Assembly (NCBI GenBank): GCA_013423325.1
Contig: BLJB01000010.1
Coordinates: 124,001-188,000 of the forward strand
Direction: 5' to 3'
Source: Usnea hakonensis
Taxonomy: Eukaryota > Ascomycota > Lecanoromycetes > Lecanorales > Parmeliaceae
Length of the DNA stretch: 64,000 bases
Part shown: positions 12,474-23,588 of the stretch, one piece after another
How positions within the stretch are numbered: the stretch's first letter is position 1
How the letters are laid out: each line of letters starts with the position of its first letter
Program-made: the position numbers and the translations under genes
The notes under the pieces: generated by a model
Told to the model about the DNA's origin: nothing
Database searches by the model: none
Seen by the model: only the letters and a program-made list of their open reading frames with translations

Positions 12474-13513
12474 TATGGGCTGGAGCGAATCGCAAGTGCA
12501 AGGAATCAAGAGGTGGACTCGTGCATGAGAGGAGAGAAGAGAAGAGAGAGCGAAGGAGCGAGAAAAGGTTGAATTGAGAGTAAAGATTTCAGCAAGGGTA
12601 GCTGAGAGAAGGAGAAGGGAGGAGATAGAGCAAGAATCAAGGGGCGTGTAGGATTGTAAGGAGGGAATAACAAGGTGGGTGTACGGCGTATGGGGGCTTG
12701 ATGCATGCTTGCGTCACTGACGCTGTGTTTGATGTAAGCCAGACGGCAGAGATATATGTGATGTGCATAGTCGTCTTAGATCATGACGATCAGCCCTTTG
12801 AATCTGTAATAAGTATTGCACAAATACAGAATTATGGAAGACGACTTAAGTAGGTAAGGTAGGTAAGTAGTAAATTGGCGGGGCACGTTTATCGGGCCGT
12901 ATCCCCGGCATCTCCTATCGCCTTTTCACCACCAATCAATGCTCCCCGATGTCTCCGTGGGCGTAAGTACTTCATGCATCGAGGGAACATCTCCTTACGC
13001 CACAATGCATGAATTCTGTCTACTCTCAACTCGTAGTCAAGAGTCTAGACAATGCTGCCGGAAATCAAATACAACATACAGCAATGCCAGCTTTGCGGAG
13101 AAGGACTTTTTTGTCCGACAAGGCAACGGGAAGGTGTGACATACACCACAGATTCACGATCGGCATGTTTTCTTCCCAAAGGAAATTGGAGGGCGCTATC
13201 TGCTAGACCCTATGATGCACTGTGGACGACGTGGCACGCACCCTGGCTTCTACAAATCTTGATGCAAAGCGTTTGAGAAAGGCTACGCATTTGCGAATAT
13301 CCCGCATACACACCCATTTTCTGAAGCGCCGATAGGCAGAAATGTTGCGAGAAACGAGTGGGCTACCACATTCAATGACTTCTGATTTATTCTGTTGAGT
13401 CCTAAGATGCCTGATCGTCTGAGCTGAATCAAAATTTGCTAAGATATCCACGACCGTCTCCTCACTATCCTTTCCAATTGAATTTTATATTTTGCACGTT
13501 GGAAATTTTGATA
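12474..13513. promoter_or_regulatory. divergent promoter region, Pth11-like / A-T-TE synthetase
   Basis: About 1 kb between divergent start codons. It begins with a purine-rich GA stretch (12514-12640), which is the 5' leader of the Pth11-like gene, and has a TAGGTAAGG-type short repeat near 12849-12870. No coding feature is supported. Shared control of the two genes is possible but not shown. Confidence 0.4.
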
Positions 13514-16303
13514 ATGCCTTTTCAAAGTCTTCTAGGGCTGCTTGAGGCGGCTGCGAAGTCCAGTGTATGTTGCGGCCTCATCATGTCTGAATCTGGTAAC
13601 ACGGATTCATTTACACGACTAAGTTATCAAGATCTGCTTGAACAAGCACAAAATCGGAGCAGTATCTTGCAACACATCGAGGGATTCAAATCGGGGAAGC
13701 CCGTTTTGCTGCATCTAAGTGATTATTATGACACCTTCATCTGGTTTTGGGCAGTCTTATATGCCAATGCCGTACCTGTGCTCACCGGCCCCTTCAGTAA
13801 CATTGCACAGCATCGTCAAAGCTACATTCGAGGTCTAGCAGATCTCCTGCAGCATCCTATCTGTATCACGAGGAATAATCTGCTTGAGTTGTTTGATGGT
13901 CAAGATGGGCTGAATGTCTGGACGACGGAGTCCCTGCTGTCTAGCCGTGACAAGGTGCCTGAGCTTCACCAGGACAATCACGTTAGCCGAGGAAATGACG
14001 ATCTAGCAATTCTCATGCTCACCTCGGGCAGTACAGGGGTTCCAAAAGCAGTATGTCTCGGTCATAGCCAAATTATGTCCGCAGTTGTGGGCAAGTTGTC
14101 TTTGAGAGCGCTTCCTGTTGGCAAACCATTCCTCAATTGGATTGCACTGGATCACGTGGCGAGTATAACAGAGATACATCTGACAGCTATGTATCTTGGA
14201 GTGGATCAAATTCATCTTCACGCTTCAGATGTGATCGCAAAGCCGTTGGAATTTCTCAAGGTCTTGAGCAGGTATCAGGTCGCAAGAACGTTCGCACCAA
14301 ACTTTTTCCTTGCCAAGCTCGTTACCGCGGAGAAGTCTCAACAAAGGCATGGAAATACAAGTGATTTAAACCTGAGTAATCTAACATGGTTGGGCTCTGG
14401 GGGCGAGGCCAACAATGTGGAGATATGTACGGCAATCTCTGAGCTACTGGTAACACATGGTGCTCCTACGAACGTCATTGTTCCAGGATTCGGTATGACA
14501 GAAACGTGTGCAGGAGCAATTTACAATCTTGATTGCCCGAGATATGATGTACTAAATCAACGCGTGTTTACTTCGCTTGGAAAATGCTTTTCAGGAGTGG
14601 AAATGCGGGTTACCCTCCCTTCTGACGATAAAAGCATCTCGCTTGCGATGCCTGATGAGCCAGGTAATCTTGAGGTGCGCGGTCCTCCGGTCTTTGGCAG
14701 CTACTATAACAACAATGTGGCTACAGCGGAGGCATTCACGTGTGACAGTTGGTTCAGAACGGGCGATCGGGCGACCATTGACTGCAAGGGCAATCTCAGT
14801 CTGATCGGGCGAGCTAAGGAGACGATGAACATCAACGGAATTAAACATCTTCCTCAGGATATAGAGACATTACTTGAGCAGAATTTGGCTACACGAGTGA
14901 GGCGCGTGATCTGCTTCCCGTATCGAGCTCCCCAATCTCAAACAGAGCAAGTCTGTTTAGCCTATGTGCCTGGGCATGACCAAATTGAGGACCAGGAGGT
15001 GGTGGCAATCAACGATACAATGGTTCGATTGGTGATGCTACACACTAGTACCAGGCCACATATTATTGCTCTGAGCGACGAAGCGCAAGTACCGAAGTCC
15101 GCCCTAGGCAAAGTCTCCAGAGCTCGGATGAGAGCCATGTTCGAAGGAGGCCATTTCACAAAACAGGCAGAGCTCCAAGACTTGACAATACAAAGGTACA
15201 GACGCATGAGTGCCCAAGTTCGACCAAATAAGGTCGAGCGTCTCCTGTTGAAAGACTTCAGCGATGTCCTTGGGATAGATCCTTCCTCATGGGGACTCGA
15301 AACACCGATCTTCGAAACGGGAGTGACATCTATAGAGCTCATCCGATTGAGACAGCGAATTGAGGATCGTCTCGGTGTTGAAGTCCCTATCGTAACTCTC
15401 ATGCTCAACCCGACCACTCGCTCCATGTCAAAAGCTCTGGAAGATCTCAGCGCGTGCAAAATGTACAGTCCTGTTGTACCGCTTCGAAAAGAGGGCACCA
15501 AGGCACCCCTGTGGCTAGTCCACCCGGGAGTAGGCGAAGTTCTCGTCTTCCTAGGTCTATCACGACTCATCAACGATCGCCCTGTCTATGCTCTGCGGGC
15601 GCGCGGGTTCGACGGTGACCCCTTTTTCTCCAGTATTGACGAGATAGTCACCACCTACCAAGCCGCAATCAAACAGACGCAGCCCGTGGGTCCTTACGCT
15701 CTCGCTGGCTACTCGTTTGGTACTATGCTGGCATTTGAAATCGCCAAGCGCCTCGAGCTCAACTTCAACGACGAAGTCCGCTTCCTCGGCTCCTTCAACT
15801 TGCCACCGCATATTCAGTGGCGCATGCGCCAACTCGACTGGACAGCATGCCTGCTGCACCTGTGCTCTTTTCTCGACCTGATGTCCATGTCACGCGCCGA
15901 TGATCTCGCATCTGAACTTCGGCATCTCAAACCGTCGCGTGAGTCCGCGATGTCAACTGTCCTGATGGTTGTAGACGCACAGCGCATGGCGGAATTGTCA
16001 TTGGATGCTGCGGCTCTCGCTAATTGGGCGGACCTGTCCCATGGCTTGCAGAGTATGGCGGTGAACTACGAGCCGGAGGGGGCGGTGGGGGTAATGGATG
16101 TATTCTACGCGCAGCCATTGACCGTGGCAGCGCAGTCGAAGGAGGAATGGCTCTTGCTACATTTAAGTAAGTGGGCGGATTTTTGTCGAACAAAGCCGAG
16201 ATTTCATGATGTTGGGGGCGCGCACTACACCATGTTAAATTCGGAGCATGTGCACGGCTTTGCGAATATTTTGAAGCAGGTGTTGGAGGCTAGAGAGCTG
16301 TAG
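13514..16303 (+). CDS. NRPS-like A-T-TE synthetase (aryl-keto-acid quinone/furanone synthetase type)
   Basis: Single exon, 929 residues; the first in-frame ATG is at 13514. Adenylation domain: LMLTSGSTGVPKAV (about 165-178), GFGMTET (about 325), WFRTGDR (about 412), a C-terminal catalytic loop with SALGKVSRARM (about 525). Thiolation domain with GVTSIEL near 605, whose Ser should carry phosphopantetheine. Thioesterase with GYSFG (Ser near 733) and a late His in GGAHYTML (about 905). There is no condensation domain. This A-T-TE order, and the DHVASITEIH segment in the A domain, are typical of enzymes that adenylate aryl pyruvates and dimerise them to terphenylquinones, furanones or dioxolanones (TdiA, MicA and AtrA types). 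The substrate cannot be read with confidence. Neighbouring P450 and O-methyltransferase fit tailoring of such a product. Confidence 0.92.
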   Translation: MPFQSLLGLLEAAAKSSVCCGLIMSESGNTDSFTRLSYQDLLEQAQNRSSILQHIEGFKSGKPVLLHLSDYYDTFIWFWAVLYANAVPVLTGPFSNIAQHRQSYIRGLADLLQHPICITRNNLLELFDGQDGLNVWTTESLLSSRDKVPELHQDNHVSRGNDDLAILMLTSGSTGVPKAVCLGHSQIMSAVVGKLSLRALPVGKPFLNWIALDHVASITEIHLTAMYLGVDQIHLHASDVIAKPLEFLKVLSRYQVARTFAPNFFLAKLVTAEKSQQRHGNTSDLNLSNLTWLGSGGEANNVEICTAISELLVTHGAPTNVIVPGFGMTETCAGAIYNLDCPRYDVLNQRVFTSLGKCFSGVEMRVTLPSDDKSISLAMPDEPGNLEVRGPPVFGSYYNNNVATAEAFTCDSWFRTGDRATIDCKGNLSLIGRAKETMNINGIKHLPQDIETLLEQNLATRVRRVICFPYRAPQSQTEQVCLAYVPGHDQIEDQEVVAINDTMVRLVMLHTSTRPHIIALSDEAQVPKSALGKVSRARMRAMFEGGHFTKQAELQDLTIQRYRRMSAQVRPNKVERLLLKDFSDVLGIDPSSWGLETPIFETGVTSIELIRLRQRIEDRLGVEVPIVTLMLNPTTRSMSKALEDLSACKMYSPVVPLRKEGTKAPLWLVHPGVGEVLVFLGLSRLINDRPVYALRARGFDGDPFFSSIDEIVTTYQAAIKQTQPVGPYALAGYSFGTMLAFEIAKRLELNFNDEVRFLGSFNLPPHIQWRMRQLDWTACLLHLCSFLDLMSMSRADDLASELRHLKPSRESAMSTVLMVVDAQRMAELSLDAAALANWADLSHGLQSMAVNYEPEGAVGVMDVFYAQPLTVAAQSKEEWLLLHLSKWADFCRTKPRFHDVGGAHYTMLNSEHVHGFANILKQVLEAREL

Positions 16304-17618
16304 TTGATACGACTAGGTTAGGAGCTTTTCCCTCTTAGTCTTGTTGTCTCATCAGGTCTTACTAGCTAGAGGACATAAATCCGAAGTTTATGAAAAATGC
16401 TACCATCATTATAAGAAGGATCCATTCTGGAGTGACGAAACCGACGGAGCGTCGACGCTGGTGTGTCACATATGATTGTGTGGTGAAGAGGTCATGAGGA
16501 TTGGGGGGAATGATTGTAATACGAGTGACCCCTAAAATCAACCCATTCGGCTTGCATACGCGGCGGTATCTGAATTCTTGGACCACTCTTAGATAGTTCT
16601 AGATTGATGTGTATTTCAGATCATCATTTGCGCTACAAATACTTCTGATCAAGCCCCGCATCGGAGGTGTATAGCTGAATTTCTTTGTTTTGCAGCCAAA
16701 ACGAAAACACGTGATCGTGCTCGCCATAAAGAACAATGCTAATAGAAATGGGAATTACACTGGCTATAGTTGAGCATGAATTTGGAAAGCTCCGTAATCG
16801 GGGAGAAAAAGGGTTGTAGCCTTATAAAGCGGACGAGTTTTGCCCGGAAAAGTAAGCCGGGGAGGAAGTTCTGGATCAGCACTATGCTCACATCATGCAA
16901 ATCTCAGGACAACATATTTCCAGAAAATGATTTATGTTGCAGCTCAGATATCGATCTTCTCCTGATTAGAGGGAGATGATACTGCCCGATGGGAATCTAG
17001 AACAACGCCTGATGAAACCAGGTGCATCATCATGGGCGAAGCATAAGGTGTGATCGACAACAAGAACAAGGAAAATTCCTCCCAGAATCTTTTGAGGCTT
17101 GCTGTTATCAAGTAGCTCTTGGGTGGCTAGCAAAAAATCCCACACCCACCAAAGATTCTGGCGAAAATGATCGAGCCGTCCGAGCCGTCTGACTGCAGCA
17201 AAATTCGAGATATGCGGCACCAACCCGTCCTCTCAAAGGGCAAGAAACCCGCACAATTCGAACTGAGCCGTTTGGCTGCAGGAAAAGTCGATCTGTAGCA
17301 CGAAAACTATACGCCTGCATGAAAAACAAAGACTTCACCCAAACATCGTTTAGCAGAACGAGCGGGCCAGGGCGCGGAACGTCATATTGCAGAAACATTG
17401 ATTGCTTGGTACTTGCTTATCGACCGATGGATATAATGACGTCGATGAAGCGCATTCTGGATCTCACTGTCTTCTCTTTCCACTCTACCAGTAATTCTTA
17501 AAATACTATCCCCTCTCGGTATATCATTTCGTCTTCCTGTGCCAACTGCCGACTGCTACCGCAAGCCAAATTTTACGTCAACGCGTTGGTAGAGCGGCTT
17601 ATATTCATACAGCTCGAA
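16304..17618. other. intergenic
   Basis: About 1.3 kb between the synthetase and the O-methyltransferase, on the same strand. Only short chance frames are seen. It must contain the synthetase 3' end and the methyltransferase promoter. Confidence 0.4.
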
Positions 17619-19000
17619 ATGGAAGCGCTCACCAAGCATGTGGAAGACCTCGCAGCGACGGCGGACGCAGCTGCTCGTCAAAACCTCCTGGTTGAGTTGC
17701 GAGACCTGGCATACTCAATTGAAGACCCCGATGATACTCTCGAACGCATCAGGTATCTGGTGAGGATTCCCCTGGATTCACTAAGGTCCCATTCAAGCAG
17801 CATAACGGGGCCTGATCTCTTTTACTGTAGCATCTCGAAGCAGCAGTTCTTCGCACTGGCTTCGATTTGAAACTCTTCCAACTCATGGCAAAGTCCGAAA
17901 CAGCCATGAATGTAGAACAAATTGTGGAGGCGACGGGCGCAGATCCTCTGTTCCTCAGTATTTCTGTCATCTCAGTATCGATGTTGCCCACTCTTACATG
18001 TAAACAGGTCGGTGCATGATCTATCTCTCCTCGATTGGCGTTGTCAAAGAGAGAGGCCAGAACACATACACCGCGAATAAAGTGACGAAAAATCTGGCAG
18101 AGAAAGTGATAGAAGCAGGCTTTTGCCACGGGTTAGTCGACCTCGTTTCTCAATTTTCATAAGGAGTGCGTATTCTGAACAAAGCACAGCTTTGACACGA
18201 TCGGGCCAGAATATCAGGAATTACCTAGATTCATGAAGGAAACTGGGTATCGAAACCCAAATGATCCAATGCATACCGTATGTCAAACGGCGTGGAAAAC
18301 GAATCTGCACCAATTTGCATGGTTCGAAAAGCATCCGGACAAGCTTAGATTCTTCAACGATTACATGGCTCTTCGTCGGGGCCCCGATGTATCGTGGCTT
18401 TCAGTATATCCAATAGAAAAAGAAACAAAGGACTGGGATCCAATGGGACCCGTATACGTGAACATTGGTGGTGGCATTGGCCATCAATGCGCCGATTTCA
18501 AAAAGTATTTTCCTCACGTGCCGGGCCGTGTAATCCTCCAAGATCTTCCACATTCGATCGACAAGGCCTTGTCGACACCTGGTGTAGAAAATATGGTTCA
18601 TAACTTCTTCGAACCACAGCCTCTGAAAGGTTCACATGTTTATCCTCCAATCGTACAGAAAGTCGGTTTCTAAAACTTGCATATAGGGGCAAAGTTCTAC
18701 TTCACCCGCGGCGTCCTTCACAATCACCCTGATGAGAAGGCCCAGTTGATTTTGCGGAACATAATGTCTGCGATGAGCAAGGACTCGATCATCTTGCTGG
18801 ACGAGTGGGTCTTGCCACAGACGGGGGTGAGAAAGTTCGCTGCAGGTATGGATTTAACCATGATGGCTGCATTTGCGTCGATGGAGCGGACGGAGGCGCA
18901 GTGGCGGACACTGTTTGAATCCGTGGGTCTCCGTCTTGTCAAATTATATACGTACAACTCCTTGAGTTATGAAGCGGTTATGGATGTGCGGATGCAGTGA
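17619..19000 (+). CDS. O-methyltransferase (plant/fungal SAM-dependent, family 2)
   Basis: Exons 17619-17759, 17831-17957, 18008-18131, 18190-18629 and 18687-19000; phases agree and give 381 residues. N-terminal winged-helix/dimerisation part (LEAAVLRTGFDLKLFQLM), then the SAM-binding loop VYVNIGGGIGHQ (the usual D-x-GGG-x-G has Asn at the acidic position). Motifs VILQDLP, FYFTRGVLHN and IILLDEW follow in the expected order; the His in LHNHPD is the likely general base. Family members methylate phenolic hydroxyls of secondary metabolites. Position just downstream of the A-T-TE enzyme supports O-methylation of its quinone or furanone product. Asn in place of Asp/Glu before GGG is slightly unusual. 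Confidence 0.88.
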
Positions 19001-20448
19001 AGGGTGCTTTGGGGATTGAGCAGAGCATGGCAGAGCAATTTTGGAACACTGAGACACTTGTCGCCTGCCGCAGATGCAACTAAAGTGCTGTTGAAAGTAG
19101 AGATAAACAAACTCAATCTTGTCTATTGTGACTGTCATCACATGCAATACCATCAAATGACAGCAGATACTGCTTGCTCCCTGTTGCGCTTTGAGGCAGT
19201 CCTTGCGTACATGAGAGCGCCTTCGATCGGGACTCTGAGACCCAATCACATTCATTTCACCCACAACATGTGATACTTAGCCATTCACCTGCCTGGTTCT
19301 GCCAGCAGACGGCTCCTTCCCAAACGGTCTTGCAGATCTTTGCTTCGCTGATACCCCTCTCTGTGTGACAACATCAACCTTGTCTCCAATGGCTTTTCTT
19401 CTGTGGCTGCAGACGGGATAGTCTCTTTCAGCATTCCCACAGGCCTCTTACTTCCCTGGGGATTTTCTTACCGCGTGCCGCTGTCAGACGGCTCTTACGC
19501 CGCAATAACAGACAAGGCTACTTTATCTTGCCCCAACTAGACGGTCCTAATGACGCAAATGCAGGGGGCTTGTGGTCACGACGAGGTCTTCGAAATGTGG
19601 CCCACAAGTCCGCAGTCTCTGATTGCTGCTCGGTACACCGTAGCCACGCCTTACGTATCATTGACTGCGCGGTGACGCCGAGTACCATTGAGTGTCCAGC
19701 GCTGGCAACGGCACTCTGTCCCCTACCACCAAGGCTGCATAATGACTTTGCTCACACGTGTCTAACAACTTCACACAATCGGCACCATTGAGGTGGGAGC
19801 TCACCTACTGCCTCTTGTAAGTCGTCTAAAATACATTCTCGATGTGGCCTTTATTTCGTTAAGTGCCATCGACTAATGTGCCCACACTCCCAGAAGGCGC
19901 GTTTTGAGATAGAGGCCGTGATCTCGGCAAGGCTGATATTGCCCCGTGCCACCTCTTCCTATAGAAGTACACCCTTGTAGCAGATGATGGTAGTACTATA
20001 CAGTAAGATTACTAGGTGATACGGAGCCTACGACTTTTCCGTGGGAAGTTACGCAATTGTTGTTGAATGACTACTTCGTTAGCAATACAACAGTACTTTC
20101 TTTTAGACCGCCCGCCTAGTGCCCGGGATGATTCTCCGTCTTATGATGAGTATTCGAATAGTAGTCTACAAACTCCCCTGACTCTAGAGACGTACGGTAC
20201 AGAGAAGATGACAATCTTGCTCGTCTTAAACTGAGCTCTGCCGCGGAAGTGGTGGGTTTCTGTACGATAGCACAATTCCCTGGGTATGGAATTATGCGAG
20301 ACCTGTGCTGATTTCCAATGACGACAGGACCAGGTAGCAGCTGACCCCCTCACCGCGGCGATCCGATAGAGCAAATACTCAAAGTACTCCTAAAATCGCG
20401 ATTGAGTACATAGCTATGTTGGGGCTAAAGGAAACTATCTGGAGGGAC

Positions 20449-20497
20449 TGATAGCCAGAAAGTTCTTGGGACAAGCGATTGAAGTCTGCAATTGATT
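20449..20497 (+). repeat. short direct repeat, copy 1
   Basis: Resembles 21251-21298: both contain AGCCAGA, CTTGGGAC and GCGATTGAAGTCTGC in the same order and spacing, roughly 85 percent alike by eye. Upstream similarity continues weakly. Probably two fossils of one dispersed element. Confidence 0.5.
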
Positions 20498-21250
20498 GGG
20501 CCAGAGGCTTAGGATAAAAGAAGCAAATTCGAAATTCAACGTATATATTTCATCCCAAAAACAATTCCATCTCAGATGACCATTAGAACGCGCCTGCAAA
20601 TCTTTCAATACAGATGCATCTAAAATTGCCATTCTCTTCGTCTCGGAAGAATGACCAGATCAGGAAGACCCCAGGACCTGGAGCACTCACGCGCGTGTCG
20701 CCGAGGCTTTAACGCCGTCTCCCCATTGCTGGACTATCCCAGCTTCCACATCTGATTCATTATCAATCACCTCAGGTCAAAGCCGTTATGCTTCAATCTC
20801 TAAAGGGCTCACTGGCGACCAGTGATTACAACCTATTGGAATCAGAAGATGTACCCTTCCTTACTCATAGATGATCGATTTCATGGCCGACCAGGTAATC
20901 TAAAAAGGAGCTTGCACGCCGTATTAAGCATCCCATGTTCCGGCTATTTGGCTTCTGTGGGGCCGAATGTTGTCTTCTCAACCAAGACTGAACAGCAATT
21001 TGGTATCGGCCTCTCGCGGTTGATGAACCGGTTTGGTGGGACTGGCCTGGTGAGCCCTATATGTTGGTACTGGTTCAGTGTGAAATTTGCACCACCTAAT
21101 ATTGGGTCAGGTTTGGTTTACCGGTATGGGGCACCGATTTGGAGGAGCAGTTTGGAGGAGCGATTTGGTGAATGCCATAATTTCATATCGTTTACGCTCT
21201 CTTTGGTTTTGCCGGTTGATGGGGGAAGAGACAGGAAGGTTTCTGGAGCA

Positions 21251-21298
21251 ACGGAGAGCCAGAGAGTACTTGGGACGGCGATTGAAGTCTGCTGTTTG
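21251..21298 (+). repeat. short direct repeat, copy 2
   Basis: Second copy of the element at 20449-20497, same strand, about 800 bp away. No coding content. Confidence 0.5.
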
Positions 21299-22194
21299 AT
21301 TGAAGCAAGCCTATCTGAAACGCATTCTTCAATTGGCAAAGAGCTACAGGAACACATCGACACCGGTCCTTCTCGTGGCTATAGCCTCTCACAGACGATC
21401 ACGCAAGGTGGCATGACCTCCCGATTGCCAGCCGTTTTCCTTGGCAATATATGATAAGGGCATTTACTTTGTCAAGCCCATTCCACCGACTCCATTGTCT
21501 AGTTGGCTTCTAATCCCAATGACAACGGCAACGAGATGCGCAGAAACTGATATGAAGAAAGGGAATGGCCCCGAAAGTCTAGCGGGAGTCTCCTGGGACG
21601 TGGTTGCACTAATAGCATTGTCTGGATGCGCTACAATTGGGTAGCATGTAGAGAGCGGATGATACGCCCATATTAGGTATTGTTGGTGAGCAGCTGGGCA
21701 ATGGACAAATTGTCATGTGTCGCGATTGGAACAAGCTCGTTGCTTGGACTCAAGTACCGCCGGGAGGAGCCTGCTATAGATCCTTTGATGACGATAAGAC
21801 TGTTGGTCATCCGCTTGTGCGCCATGCTTTTTGGTCGGAGGATTCAGAGTATTGTGAAGTTCAAATGGCTTATTTCAAGGGGTTGGGGCGTATAGATCTA
21901 TTTGTGCAACGTGTTGCTTGCAAGGAGAGGTCAGAGATGAGGTCTGATTGCGATTTTCTGGTATTCTGACTTTCAAGAAGAACTGGGAACCATCGAGATC
22001 GCTAGCGTAGCAACCGATTTCTGTTACCGTTACCACAGCTGTCCTGTATATTCTGTCATAGATAATTTAGAATTCTTCAAATTGATCAGGGGTTGTATAT
22101 ATCCTTTTCACCCTTAATGAAAACCCAATCATCATATATCCCTATCATTTAATCTTTGGCGTCTACCCTCTATCCCATGGACCGGCAGGGGGTA

Positions 22195-22410
22195 AAATCC
22201 AGGGGTAAGCGACCGAATATAAGAAAATAGTCCCTTTTTTCAACTCGCTACGCTTTAACAATAAACACCTTTTTTATAAAAAAGGTCTCAATATAAAAAT
22301 TGTTCTTTTTAAAAAGATCTAAACTTTTGTAAGCAAAAGTTTTATCTATAAAGGCCGTTTATAGAAAATCAAGATACCGTGAAAAGAAATTTTGGTGTGC
22401 CGCCAAGATG
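22195..22410 (+). repeat. dispersed AT-rich repeat, copy A
   Basis: Shares ordered words with 29510-29715: TAAGCGACCGAA near the left end, CGCTTTA, AGATCT, GTTTTATCT, and TTTTGGTGTGC..CCAAG at the right end. Total length is similar (about 210 bp). The copy has several small A/T palindromes. Best read as a relic of a non-autonomous transposable element; no open reading frame. Confidence 0.55.
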
Positions 22411-23588
22411 TTTTACCCTACATCTTGCCGGTCCGTATGATATAATAATTGAAGACAAAGTGAGTACTAAACGGCATACCCCTTTTCGGCTCCTCGGGCA
22501 CGGGGCAACGGGGATGGCCTTGTCTTTATATACGTCATGTGTGCTTATGGCATGCTCCCCTGATCCTCGTACTTTCCGCGAAATTGGGAACGTGAAGGGT
22601 GGTCCTGATTTGGAATTTATAAGCCATGTATACGCTCGTCATTCTCGAGGCTTCTGGGTCTTTCTGAACGAGCTTGTCAGAAAGTACATTTGAAACCCAG
22701 CATTTGCAGCTGCTCGATTGATGTGTATGCTAAGGCTGGTGGTCTGGCCTTCCAGAGACTGGTGGATATCTAATCCTCTCGCTCGGCTAAATGGCTTGAA
22801 TGTTCGCACTTTTCCATTTCTTTTCCTCTTTCCTTCCTTTCCTTTTTGAAGAGACGGATTGGGGGATGGATGTGTGTGCGCGCGTGGTGGAAGGTATGGC
22901 GTAGGCTAGCAAGGCTGATGGGCATCACGTCTCCCAACCGCATAATCTTCCCAGACCCCTCTCCACTCTCCCTTATTCAGGACAGCGTTGTAGTGCGCGA
23001 GCTATGTTCTAGGAGTCTTATTGGGGTGTAATGCTCGAGTGAGGCTTTGTATTGAAGTTTTTAACGCCCTCCTCTTGCTATCAGAGCCCTCTTTGAGAAG
23101 AGCCGAGTAGTACACATGTCTTGAGGGAGATGGCTTTGAGGATTTGCCAAGGCGCGACGCCTGGATTCCAGCCCTTGAAGGTTTCTCTGCTCCCTGTAAT
23201 TAGTGACTGAGCCTATCGCAATTAGCGGCAAGAATTATTTGTGATTGAGGCATCAGCTTGACACAAGCCCAGGGACTTCAAACATTGGCCTGTATGATAC
23301 TGTAAAAGTTTGTTCCAAACTGCTGATTGGTGGACATGGTGATGATGGTGGTGGTTTTGGACTTATCCGTCTGACATCCTGAATCGCGTCCGTTACGACG
23401 GCAGCGGGTGCGTTTGGTGAGTTGACCGCGAACGGAAGCTATTTCCCAGTCGTGAGGGCGTTTGAAGCTTCATGGGGGGAATCAGTAACTGGTAAGCTGC
23501 CTCACCAAAGAAGATGTTCGTTGGGGTCTCTGTTGGTTCAAGGTCTGACAATTGTGCATCTATTGATGACGGTGTACTGCCAAAGATC

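Larger units (their letters stand above)
19001..23588. other. 4.6-kb gene-poor stretch with repeat relics
   Basis: No gene is supported. The longest open frame (20822-21454, plus) has no recognisable domain and looks like chance. Two repeat relics lie here (listed separately), and AT-rich and T-rich blocks occur at 22250-22380 and 22815-22855. This stretch separates the synthetase cluster from the patatin genes. Confidence 0.5.

Noticed and set aside
20822..21454. 210-codon plus-strand open frame
   Set aside because: No domain, odd composition and overlap with a repeat relic. I consider it chance.
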